Shown piece by piece: positions 1-7,517 of a stretch of DNA of 64,000 nt (within the stretch, counting starts at the first letter, position 1; each line of letters starts with the position of its first letter). The notes under the pieces were generated by a model, which was not told where the DNA came from, did no database searches, and was given only the letters and a program-made list of their open reading frames with translations. Both the position numbers and the translations under genes were made by a program. The stretch is from contig MNXA01000053.1 in the NCBI GenBank assembly GCA_001871195.1, forward strand, positions 24,605-88,604, given 5' to 3'. The DNA comes from Zetaproteobacteria bacterium CG1_02_55_237 (GTDB lineage Bacteria; Pseudomonadota; Zetaproteobacteria; Mariprofundales; Mariprofundaceae).

Positions 1-1
1 G

Positions 2-1354
2 CGGGGTGATGCAGGCATTACGCTGGAAACAATCAGCGCAGATGCTATCTATGATGCGCCAATCGATTTTTCACCTGTAGGCAGGGATGATCTTGCCACA
101 CTGATTTATACTTCCGGCACAACGGATGATCCCAAGGGCGTGATGCTGACGCATGGCAATTTGCTTGCCGATGTGGCGGCAGGGCTGGGTGGCGTTCCAG
201 TGTTCGATAGCGACACATTTCTTTCCTTTCTGCCTGTATCGCATGCCTTTGAACGTACTGTCGGGCATTTTCTGCCCATTGCATGTGGTGCGCGCATTGC
301 CTATGCCGAGGATGTCACCACATTGCTGCGCGATATTCCCGAAGTGCGGCCGACCGTGATGATTTCGGTACCCCGTTTGTACGAAAAGATTTACGCCGGT
401 GTGCAGGACAAGCTGATGCATGCGCCGGCCATCAAACAGAAATTGTTTTCCCGGGCACAGGCGCTTGGGATCAAACGTTTTGAGTTGCGTCGTGAAGGTG
501 GTGATCTACATGGCCTTGAGGCCCTCTCCTTTAGGGTACTAGATCATCTGGTGCATGCCAAATTGCGTGAAAAGATGGGTGGTAAACTTCGCCTCTTTGT
601 TTCCGGCGGAGCCGCCCTGCATCCGGATATTGCCCGTTTCCTGCTGGCGGCCGGACTAACCGTATGTCCCGGTTACGGTCTTTCCGAGACCTCGCCGGTG
701 CTGACAGTAAATCTCGAGCGGCGAATCAAACCGGAAACGGTTGGTCCGGCACTTCCCGGTGTGGAATTGCGATTGGCAGAGGACGGGGAATTGCTGGCTC
801 GTGGCGACATGGTCATGCAGGGCTACTGGCATAAGCCGGATGAAACGGCCGAGGTGTTGGATGACGACGGCTGGTTGCATACGGGCGACATTGCTGAGAT
901 CGACGATGAAGGCTATGTACGCATTGTCGATCGCAAGAAGGAACTGCTGGTCTTGTCCAACGGGGAGAAGGTGCCGCCGGCGCGGGTGGAAAAGCGGCTG
1001 GCCATTGATCCGGCCATTCTGCTGGCCATGGTCGTTGGCGATCAGCGGTCGTATCTGACGGCGCTTGTGGTAGCTGATGAGGGGCAGCTTGGGAGCCACT
1101 GGCAAAAGGAAGAGGGGCGTGCACTGCCCTCTGATTGGAGGCGCAGTGAAGAGGTGAAAAGTTGGCTTCTGTCTCGTATGCAGGCTGCCTGCCATGATTT
1201 ACCAAGCTTTATGCAGGTGCGTTTCTTTGTGTTTGTCGACGACGAATGGACGCAGGCTTCCGGTATGCTGACTCCGACCCTCAAATTTAAACGACGCAAC
1301 ATCATGCAGCGCTATCAGAGCGAAATTGATGCGATGTATGTTGAGGAGGAGTGA
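2..1354 (+). CDS. Long-chain acyl-CoA synthetase / AMP-dependent ligase, 3' part (5' end outside window)
   Basis: The reading frame is open from the window edge, so the N-terminus is missing; the first internal ATG at 140 is not the true start. The fragment carries the AMP-binding P-loop signature (IYTSGTTDDPKGVMLTHGN around 107-160). Further on are the A5-type motif GYGLSETSP, the GELLARGDMVMQGYW and WLHTGDIAEIDDEGYVRIVDRKKE motifs of the hinge, and a C-terminal NGEKVPPARVE segment. These match long-chain fatty acid-CoA ligases of the FadD15/AAE type, which activate fatty acids to acyl-AMP and then acyl-CoA at the inner membrane face. The SNGEKV/PPARVE C-terminus resembles the long-chain rather than acetate subfamily. 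Exact chain-length specificity cannot be read. Confidence 0.85.
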   Translation, partial: RGDAGITLETISADAIYDAPIDFSPVGRDDLATLIYTSGTTDDPKGVMLTHGNLLADVAAGLGGVPVFDSDTFLSFLPVSHAFERTVGHFLPIACGARIAYAEDVTTLLRDIPEVRPTVMISVPRLYEKIYAGVQDKLMHAPAIKQKLFSRAQALGIKRFELRREGGDLHGLEALSFRVLDHLVHAKLREKMGGKLRLFVSGGAALHPDIARFLLAAGLTVCPGYGLSETSPVLTVNLERRIKPETVGPALPGVELRLAEDGELLARGDMVMQGYWHKPDETAEVLDDDGWLHTGDIAEIDDEGYVRIVDRKKELLVLSNGEKVPPARVEKRLAIDPAILLAMVVGDQRSYLTALVVADEGQLGSHWQKEEGRALPSDWRRSEEVKSWLLSRMQAACHDLPSFMQVRFFVFVDDEWTQASGMLTPTLKFKRRNIMQRYQSEIDAMYVEEE

Positions 1355-1392
1355 TACTCCGGAATTCGGCCAGGCTGTTTTATAACAGCGGG

Positions 1393-1881
1393 TTAGTGTC
1401 GGTCCACAATGCGCTGAATCAGCGAGGATGAAGAATAACCGCCGATAAACGGCATCACGACTACTTCGCCGCCATGGGCGCATACTTCTTTGGCGCCGAC
1501 TATATTCTCCGGAGTGTAATCACCCCCCTTGACCAGAACATCCGGCAACAGTGCGGAGATCAGCTTGATGGGTGTTTCCTCCGCAAAAGGAACAACCAGA
1601 TCAACACAGGCCAGCGCTGCCAGCATAGTGGCCCGATCCTGTATGGGATTGATGGGGCGCAGAGGTCCTTTAAGGGTGCGAACCGATTCATCGTCATTGA
1701 GGCCGATAATCAGGACATCGCCCAGAGCACGGGCCCGCTTCAGGTAATCAATATGCCCCGGATGCAGCAGGTCAAAGCAGCCATTGGTGAATACAATCCG
1801 CTGACCTGAATTGCGCCAGCCTGTTACGATATCAAGCGCTTCGGCCAGCGATACGAATGATGAGGGCAAAAGGGAGCTCAA
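1393..1881 (-). CDS. rfaE2: D-glycero-beta-D-manno-heptose 1-phosphate adenylyltransferase (stand-alone RfaE2/HldE C-terminal domain)
   Basis: This 162-aa nucleotidyltransferase has the cytidylyltransferase motif FTNGCFDLLHPGH at residues 31-43 (the HPGH is the HxGH nucleotide-binding motif) and a GYSSSSLIQRI C-terminal signature. The family transfers AMP to heptose-1-phosphate, the step after GmhB, to make ADP-heptose for the LPS inner core. It corresponds to the C-terminal half of E. coli HldE; the kinase half (RfaE1/HldA) is not in this window. No ATG precedes the conserved core, so the start is a TTG at 1881. It lies 46 bases downstream of the dolP-like gene and shares the cluster with gmhA, which supports the LPS role. 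Confidence 0.9.
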   Translation of the reverse strand: MSSLLPSSFVSLAEALDIVTGWRNSGQRIVFTNGCFDLLHPGHIDYLKRARALGDVLIIGLNDDESVRTLKGPLRPINPIQDRATMLAALACVDLVVPFAEETPIKLISALLPDVLVKGGDYTPENIVGAKEVCAHGGEVVVMPFIGGYSSSSLIQRIVDRH

Positions 1882-1927
1882 GTTTATTCTGCAAGGGATG
1901 GCAGAACATGCCGTTTACTGAACTGTC

Positions 1928-2563
1928 TCACTGCTCTCCCTTGACGTGCAGAAGATTGACGATACTGGTCACACCCTCGACCTCCCCGGTAAGTGTGGCG
2001 GCACGCAGTCGATGTGAGGCGGTAGCCACAACTCCCTGCAGATACACCTTCCCTGCAACAGTTTCGACATGCACCGTGAAGCCGGAGATATCAGCATCGT
2101 TGAACAGCTTTCTTTTGACGTTGGTCGTTATCAGTGTATCGGAAAGCAGGGCGCGTGTCGGGGGCTTGCCAATGATGATATCCGACCGCACCGAGAGCAC
2201 GCCGCGAATATGCTTGCAGATATAGATGGCACGGTCGATTTGTTCCTGCTTTGGCAGATAACCGGTTAGGACGACTTTGCCGCGAATCACTTCGGCGCTG
2301 ATCCAGCGGGAAGGAAGATCTTCCTCTGCAATCAGACGTACATCGATCATTGAGGATATGGTGGCATCATCAAGATGTTGTCCCAGTGAGCGTTGGTCCA
2401 TGGCGGAGCTACCCGCTGCGGCGGCTCCACCGCCAACGACGGCTGCTGCAAGGCAGCCGGAACAGCTGATCGATATGAGCAGCATGCCGAACGTGCGCAG
2501 GATAGTCTGGAAATTCAAATGTGTGAGCGAGTTAAGCATGGTGGACGTGCCCGAATACCGCAT
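1928..2563 (-). CDS. dolP: Outer-membrane lipoprotein with two BON domains (DolP/YraP-like)
   Basis: The 211-aa protein starts with an unusually long hydrophobic leader and a lipobox (SISCSGC), so it is predicted to be lipidated and periplasm-facing. Two BON domains follow, at about residues 65-130 and 140-205 (VRGKVVLTGYLPKQEQIDRA and VAGKVYLQGVVATASHRLRA show the repeated pattern). BON lipoproteins of this architecture (DolP) bind anionic lipids and support outer-membrane integrity. The ATG at 2563 overlaps the upstream stop by one base (TAATG), favouring this start over the internal Met at 2539. The yraN/gmhA/rsmI neighbourhood matches that of E. coli dolP, which supports the symbol. Confidence 0.8.
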   Translation of the reverse strand: MRYSGTSTMLNSLTHLNFQTILRTFGMLLISISCSGCLAAAVVGGGAAAAGSSAMDQRSLGQHLDDATISSMIDVRLIAEEDLPSRWISAEVIRGKVVLTGYLPKQEQIDRAIYICKHIRGVLSVRSDIIIGKPPTRALLSDTLITTNVKRKLFNDADISGFTVHVETVAGKVYLQGVVATASHRLRAATLTGEVEGVTSIVNLLHVKGEQ

Positions 2564-2694
2564 TATATACCACTTGAGAGATAGGCCAGAACGGCAAGAA
2601 TGAAAGCCAGAATAAGCCAGCGAAAAATGGGTTTTCTATCATCTCTCTGATTCCAGGTGTTTTCCTCGAATTCATTTTGCTTGTTTTCAGCCAA
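2563..2694 (-). CDS. Small single-pass membrane protein, unknown function (43 aa)
   Basis: This short frame begins at a TTG (2694) preceded by GGGAG and overlaps the end of the upstream gene by 8 bases. Its stop overlaps the dolP ATG by one base (TAATG). The N-terminal half is hydrophilic and acidic (NEFEEN), followed by one predicted transmembrane helix (FRWLILAFILAVLAYL) near the C-terminus. Translational coupling on both sides is the main argument that it is real. An alternative ATG lies at 2709. No family recognised. Confidence 0.5.
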   Translation of the reverse strand: MAENKQNEFEENTWNQRDDRKPIFRWLILAFILAVLAYLSSGI

Positions 2695-3640
2695 CGCTAT
2701 CTCCCAATGCATCTGCGACGGCTGCGAACAGGAGTGGCAGAAGAATCTCATCCGGTCCTGGCAGCCAGATGCCGCGCCCGCCGTTCTGCGATAGGCGATC
2801 CACTACATTGGTAATGGCGCTAGCGCTGGCTGCCGGGTCGATAACCACTGCAGTCAGTTTCTCGACGGTATGGCCCAGATTAACAGCTGCATCTGCGGCC
2901 TGCATAAACAGGCGGGGAAGTACCACGCTGGATGCGACATTGATTATCACGCCTTCGCTGGCTTCGGCCATCATGGCGGCCAGCAGCCGGAATTCCATAA
3001 ACCCTGTAGCGCCAAGCGATTCGCCATGCGCTGTCGGATGAAGATTGAAGGCATCCACGCCGATGGCCGGATGTACGGTAACCGGGACATTGAAACGTGC
3101 GGCTGTTGCCAGAACGCTTTGATCAAGATGGGCCGGTTCCGCGTCGAGCAATTTTTCACCTACGCTCTGACCGATGCCCCAGTTTTCAATGGCGCCGAAA
3201 TTAATTGCTTCATTGATCAGGCGGCCGGTTTCATCAGTGATCAGATAGCCCTTACCCGTCTTGTCATGGTGATGGGTGCAGACGGTGTGTCCAGACAGGG
3301 CGATTTCCACATCCTGCAACATGGCGGCACCTGTAAGCACCAGCCCGGAAATCAGACGCTGCTCAATCAGGCGGACAAGAAGGGGGCTGAGGCCGGAGTC
3401 CATGACATGGCCACCGCAGCCGAGAATGATGGATTTCTTTTTGCGATGTGCAGTCAGGATGGCATCGCGTAGATCAATCAAGTCGCGTGTGGCTCCAAGG
3501 CCCGGAAGGCTGCACAGAAAATCGGAAAAACTGCCGTCGGCACGGTAGGGGGCCCCGAAATCCTCGCCATCAGCATCCGTCTGGCGAGCAGCCAGCGGGA
3601 CGGTTTTCAGTTTGCTGAAGGATAATGGTTTCAGATTCAT
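2687..3640 (-). CDS. Conserved protein of unknown function with deoxyhypusine-synthase-like features
   Basis: This 317-aa soluble protein starts with an ATGA overlap onto gmhA. I do not recognise a characterised bacterial orthologue. Several segments resemble the Rossmann-like core of deoxyhypusine synthase: KSIILGCGGHVMDSGLSP, then LISGLVLTGAAMLQDVEIAL, then NVPVTVHPAIGVDAFNLHP, then EGVIINVASSVVLPRLFMQA. A His-rich stretch (CTHHHDKTGKG) is also notable. The resemblance is from memory of family patterns, not an alignment, and the DHS active-site lysine was not located. It sits between gmhA and a dolP-like gene, so a role in envelope or LPS-precursor metabolism is possible but inferred only from position. 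Confidence 0.6.
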   Translation of the reverse strand: MNLKPLSFSKLKTVPLAARQTDADGEDFGAPYRADGSFSDFLCSLPGLGATRDLIDLRDAILTAHRKKKSIILGCGGHVMDSGLSPLLVRLIEQRLISGLVLTGAAMLQDVEIALSGHTVCTHHHDKTGKGYLITDETGRLINEAINFGAIENWGIGQSVGEKLLDAEPAHLDQSVLATAARFNVPVTVHPAIGVDAFNLHPTAHGESLGATGFMEFRLLAAMMAEASEGVIINVASSVVLPRLFMQAADAAVNLGHTVEKLTAVVIDPAASASAITNVVDRLSQNGGRGIWLPGPDEILLPLLFAAVADALGDSVG

Positions 3641-4230
3641 GAAGCATCTCCGTATAAAATATGATCGATCAGGCTACACAGGATATGCAGGCAGGTAATA
3701 TGCATTTCCTGAATGCGTGCCGTGTTGGCATGCGGGATGTTTAGTAGTGTGTCGATGCCGGGATGAATTGCAAGCTTGCCGCCATCCTTACCTGTCAGAG
3801 CAATAACCTTTATACCCTTGTCGACCGCTGCCTGTGCAGCCCGGATGACGCTAGGCGAATTACCGCTTGTTGATATCGCCAGCAGGACATCGCCTTTTAC
3901 ACCCAAGGCCTCTACCTGACGCGAAAACACCTGTTCATAAGCGCTGTCGTTGGCAATGCTGGTGAGTACCGATGCATCGGTGGTCAGCGCGATGGATGCC
4001 AATCCGGGGCGATCGATTTCAAAACGGTTGACCAGTTCTGCGACAAAATGCTGTGCGTCGGCAGCCGATCCGCCGTTGCCACAGGCCAGTATCTTTCCGC
4101 CGTTGCGCAGGCAGTCAATCATACAATTTGCCGCATCGCTCAGGGGAGAGAGCAAGTCCGAAGCGCAGTGCTGGCGCAATTCAAGCCCTTCGCTAAATGC
4201 CTGATGAATGATGTTTTGCATGGTGTGCAT
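3637..4230 (-). CDS. gmhA: Sedoheptulose-7-phosphate isomerase
   Basis: The 197-aa SIS-domain protein catalyses the first step of ADP-heptose synthesis for the LPS core. The phosphate-binding loop ACGNGGSAADAQHF lies at residues 49-62. Residues H61, E65, Q174 and H182 match by position the four active-site residues of E. coli GmhA, which argues against the related replication factor DiaA even though diaA occupies this position in E. coli. The start at 4230 has a good AAGGCGG ribosome-binding site; a longer frame from 4269 would run into yraN. rfaE2 lies nearby in the same operon. The next gene overlaps the stop by ATGA. Confidence 0.9.
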   Translation of the reverse strand: MHTMQNIIHQAFSEGLELRQHCASDLLSPLSDAANCMIDCLRNGGKILACGNGGSAADAQHFVAELVNRFEIDRPGLASIALTTDASVLTSIANDSAYEQVFSRQVEALGVKGDVLLAISTSGNSPSVIRAAQAAVDKGIKVIALTGKDGGKLAIHPGIDTLLNIPHANTARIQEMHITCLHILCSLIDHILYGDAS

Positions 4231-4240
4231 TGTAACCGCC

Positions 4241-4588
4241 TTATCTGAATACGTCCTGTAAATGTTCAATCTGGGGGAATATCTTTCCCGGAGTCAGAAT
4301 GATTAAATCAAAGCGACATTGCAAATGCTGATGATCCAAATGATGAGCCAACCATGCGCTTGCCGCTGAATGAAGGCGTTCCTGCTTATCATGGTGCACG
4401 GCCATCAAGCCTGCATCCCGATTGGGGCGCAGCTTAACCTCGACAAATGCCAGAATCCCATCTTTCACGGCGACAATATCAAGTTCGCCGCGACCTAAAC
4501 GGGCATTTCGATCCAGAATGCGGTAACCCTTCAAACGCAGGTGCAGTGCTGCCTTGTCTTCTGCCTTGCGTCCCTTTTCGGTACTCAT
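4241..4588 (-). CDS. yraN: UPF0102 family protein YraN (endonuclease-like fold)
   Basis: The 115-aa protein shows the UPF0102 pattern: GRKAEDKAALHLRLKGYRIL, then GRGELDIVAVKDGILAFVEVK, whose E-D-ExK residues resemble a restriction-endonuclease-like (PD-(D/E)xK) active site. Its cellular role is poorly defined. The gene begins 12 bases after the rsmI stop and its stop abuts the gmhA ribosome-binding site. The rsmI-yraN adjacency is widely conserved. Confidence 0.9.
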   Translation of the reverse strand: MSTEKGRKAEDKAALHLRLKGYRILDRNARLGRGELDIVAVKDGILAFVEVKLRPNRDAGLMAVHHDKQERLHSAASAWLAHHLDHQHLQCRFDLIILTPGKIFPQIEHLQDVFR

Positions 4589-4600
4589 GGTAGAAGTGGC

Positions 4601-5467
4601 TTATTCCTGTTGTCGGTTCGCTTCCAGCAGCAGGTCATACACCCGGGAGCGGGGGACATCCAGTTGCCGGGCGATTGATTTAGCCAATGCTGATGGAGAC
4701 AGGCCTTCAGCGCGCGCCAGATCGAGTGCTTGGCTGATATCCGCATCGCTGACTTCAAGTTTTAAGGTTTCCGGACCGATCACTAGCACGATTTCACCAC
4801 GAATATTTTTCTGCCCCATCGTTTCCCGAACCTCAAGCAGGCTTCCACTGACAAAGGTTTCGTAAAGTTTGGTAATTTCCCGCGCTACACATGCCTGACG
4901 CGCATCACCGCATGCCTGACGCAGATCATCCAGGGTATGCAGCAGTCGATGCGGAGATTCGAGCAGGATACGCGTGCAAGGTGAGTGGGAGATTATTTCT
5001 ATCTGACGCCTTCTGGCTTTGCCGGAGCGGGCCAGAAAGCCGTCGTAGGCAAAGCTGTCGGTGGGCAGGCCGCTGGCACACAGGGCTGCAATCGGGCTGC
5101 AAGCCCCTGGAATCGGGGTAATGCGTATGCCATGTTCGCGCAGCATGCTAACCAGCCTGTAACCCGGGTCATTGATCAGCGGTGTGCCAGCGTCGGAAAT
5201 CAGGGCAATATTTTTCCCCTCTCTGATGGCTTCGAGTAGTTGCACAGCCTTTTTTTCCTCGTTGTGTTCGTGACAGGCTATAAGAGGGGTGGTGATGCCA
5301 TAATGATCGCATAGGCGCCGACTTACCCTGGTGTCTTCAGCGGCAATCAGGTCCACTGATTTAAGTGTTTCAACGGCGCGATAGGTGATATCGGCAAGAT
5401 TGCCGATCGGCGTGGCTACAATGAACAGTTGGCCGTTGTCGTGCTTGTCATTAGTCTGCGTTTCCAT
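4601..5467 (-). CDS. rsmI: 16S rRNA 2'-O-ribose C1402 methyltransferase
   Basis: The 288-aa protein has the TP-methylase (tetrapyrrole methylase-like) fold: VATPIGNLADI near the N-terminus, AEDTRVSRRLCDHYG, ALISDAGTPLINDPGY and PIPGACSPIAALCASG. It ends in a small helical C-terminal domain (SDADISQALDLARAEGLSPSALAKSIARQL, helix-turn-helix-like). RsmI methylates C1402 of 16S rRNA with SAM. The start chosen (METQ) sits at 5467; a longer frame to 5527 would overlap lpoA further and adds no conserved sequence. The ATG shares the tetranucleotide CATG with the divergent lpoA start. Confidence 0.93.
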   Translation of the reverse strand: METQTNDKHDNGQLFIVATPIGNLADITYRAVETLKSVDLIAAEDTRVSRRLCDHYGITTPLIACHEHNEEKKAVQLLEAIREGKNIALISDAGTPLINDPGYRLVSMLREHGIRITPIPGACSPIAALCASGLPTDSFAYDGFLARSGKARRRQIEIISHSPCTRILLESPHRLLHTLDDLRQACGDARQACVAREITKLYETFVSGSLLEVRETMGQKNIRGEIVLVIGPETLKLEVSDADISQALDLARAEGLSPSALAKSIARQLDVPRSRVYDLLLEANRQQE

Positions 5468-7394
5468 GTGCTTCAAACGGTATCTTCGCGGACAACGAAT
5501 CGCAACGTCTGTACTTTGTGCAGGCATGTTGCTGCTAGCGGCTTGTGGGCCTAAAACTGCAGAGTCGCCCGGAGCCTATGAGGGCGCCAGAAAGGCGGCT
5601 GTAGCGAAGGCTCCAACATCGCCGGCTGTTACAGCCATGATGCGGCTTGCCTTTGAAGACGGCAAGATTGACGAAGCCTTGGCCGGGCTGGATAAACTGA
5701 TCGAAATCGGTCAGCCCCCCGATCTTGAAGAGGCGTTGTTCCGTCGTATTCAGATCATGCTGTACATCGACGATGATCGCGCTATTCCACAAGCCAATGC
5801 GCTTCTATACGCCTATCCGGATTACCCGCTGGTCCCTTATCTGCACTTGTGGATGGCGCAATGGGCTGAAACGCATCAATTCGATGCCAGAGTTTTGCAC
5901 CATGCCCTGACTGCATTACAGCATCGTTATATCAGCGATGATGTGCGTCTGCGTGTGGCAGCGCTCGGTGCTGCGGCTGCACGGCGCAGTCCTGATTGGG
6001 AAGCGGTACAGTGGTTGTTGACCGCTTCTGTTCTTGTTCCTGATCAGCGTGAAATATGGCTGCGCGAGGCGGCATCAAGGGCATCCATGTCCATGCTGGG
6101 GCGCCTGCACGATGCCGGTGCCTTGAACGATGATGCCGGGCGCGTCCTGATGCTGAATGCCGCCCGCGGGCGTCTTATTACCGGTGATATGCCGGCCGTA
6201 CGGACACTGGCAGGCTGGTTGCAGGATTCCTTTCCTCGTTCCGAGGAAGCCCGAACAAGCCGTGGCTGGGCTGCGGGTGAGACCCATCTTGCAAATATCG
6301 GTGTGATGTTGCCTCTGTCAGGCGAATATGCCGCGTTTGGTCGACAGGCCCTGCATGGCGTGCGTTTGGCACTGGACGCACTGGAGGATAAACAGGGTAT
6401 TACATTGCACATTGCTGATACCGCCTCTGACGGTAATCAGGCCTGTGTACAGGCATATCAAACCCTGATGGATCAGCATGTTGATCTGATTGTCGGGCCA
6501 CTTTTGGGTGATTGTGCAGATACCTTGGCAAGCCGGTTGCATGGCACTGTCCCTGTCATCAGCCTGAGCAGTCGTTCCTCTCTGGCTAATCATTCGCCGC
6601 TGCTGTTTGTGCACACCCTTTCGCCTGTTCTGCAGGCACGATTTATGGCCGACTATGCAGCGCGGGCAGATGACAAGCGCATGGTTGTGGTGAGTACAGA
6701 TGCTCCGTCTTCGCAGGCCGAAGCGAATGCCTTTGCCGATGAATTCAGCTCACTGGGTGGCGAGGTGGCCGATCGCTTGATCCTGCTGCACGATAGCATT
6801 GATTTCCGTAACGAACTGCGCGCCCTGCGCATGCGCACCGATGATGAAAGCTTATTGGCCGAACTTGATGAGGATATGGCCTTGTCTGCGCAGGCCGATA
6901 CTGACTTGGAGATCGTCATGCCGGTCAATTTCGATGCGGCATTTCTGGCTTTGCCAGGGCGCCAGGTGGCCCTGCTTGCAGGCCAGCTTGCTTACGTCGG
7001 GGTAAAGGATGTCCATTTGTACGGCAGTAGCCGCTGGCAGGATGGTTTTCTGCTGTCCGACAAAGGGCGCTATTTACAACAAACCAGATTTTCCGATGTG
7101 TCTTTCCCCAATGGGGCTTCAGCCGAGTTGAGCCGCTTTAAATTGGCTTGGCGGGATGTGTGGGGGATAGAGCCTCCCGGCAAACTGGCCGGGCTGGCCT
7201 ATGACTCGATGCTGATTGCCGTGCTTCTAACTCATCGCATGGGCCTTTCCGGGCATGGACTGCTGGCTGGCCTCAGGGATCGAGCCGGATATCCGGGGCT
7301 GACGGGTCATGTCCGTTTTGCACCCGATGGGCTTGGCAGTAAAGATTTCGAAATCTATCGCATCAGGCGTGATGAAATTGTTCCAGCAGGGTGA
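5466..7394 (+). CDS. lpoA: LpoA-like outer-membrane lipoprotein activator of PBP1A
   Basis: The 642-aa lipoprotein has a signal peptide with the lipobox LLAAC (residues 17-21). An N-terminal helical TPR-like region (about 50-270) follows, and then a periplasmic-binding-protein-like domain (about 275-640) that begins with HLANIGVMLPLSGEYAAFG, as in YraM/LpoA. LpoA reaches from the outer membrane through peptidoglycan to stimulate the transpeptidase of PBP1A. Divergence from rsmI and convergence with a PBP1A gene both support the call. The start is uncertain because no clear ribosome-binding site is seen; the frame stays open to 5385. A branched-chain amino-acid-type binding protein is the main alternative, but the TPR half argues against it. 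Confidence 0.85.
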   Translation: MCFKRYLRGQRIATSVLCAGMLLLAACGPKTAESPGAYEGARKAAVAKAPTSPAVTAMMRLAFEDGKIDEALAGLDKLIEIGQPPDLEEALFRRIQIMLYIDDDRAIPQANALLYAYPDYPLVPYLHLWMAQWAETHQFDARVLHHALTALQHRYISDDVRLRVAALGAAAARRSPDWEAVQWLLTASVLVPDQREIWLREAASRASMSMLGRLHDAGALNDDAGRVLMLNAARGRLITGDMPAVRTLAGWLQDSFPRSEEARTSRGWAAGETHLANIGVMLPLSGEYAAFGRQALHGVRLALDALEDKQGITLHIADTASDGNQACVQAYQTLMDQHVDLIVGPLLGDCADTLASRLHGTVPVISLSSRSSLANHSPLLFVHTLSPVLQARFMADYAARADDKRMVVVSTDAPSSQAEANAFADEFSSLGGEVADRLILLHDSIDFRNELRALRMRTDDESLLAELDEDMALSAQADTDLEIVMPVNFDAAFLALPGRQVALLAGQLAYVGVKDVHLYGSSRWQDGFLLSDKGRYLQQTRFSDVSFPNGASAELSRFKLAWRDVWGIEPPGKLAGLAYDSMLIAVLLTHRMGLSGHGLLAGLRDRAGYPGLTGHVRFAPDGLGSKDFEIYRIRRDEIVPAG

Positions 7395-7517
7395 ATCTGG
7401 TTAGACAGCCTCAAATATTCTGAGATTTGAATCAGCATCGAATATAAAGGGAAATGATACCTAATCTCTGCAGTTTAAAGTTTGTTTCACTCAATTCTTC
7501 ACAGTGATTAATACCAT

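Noticed and set aside
3637..4230. DiaA instead of GmhA
   Set aside because: The position matches E. coli diaA, but H61, E65, Q174 and H182 correspond to GmhA active-site residues, and rfaE2 is in the same operon.
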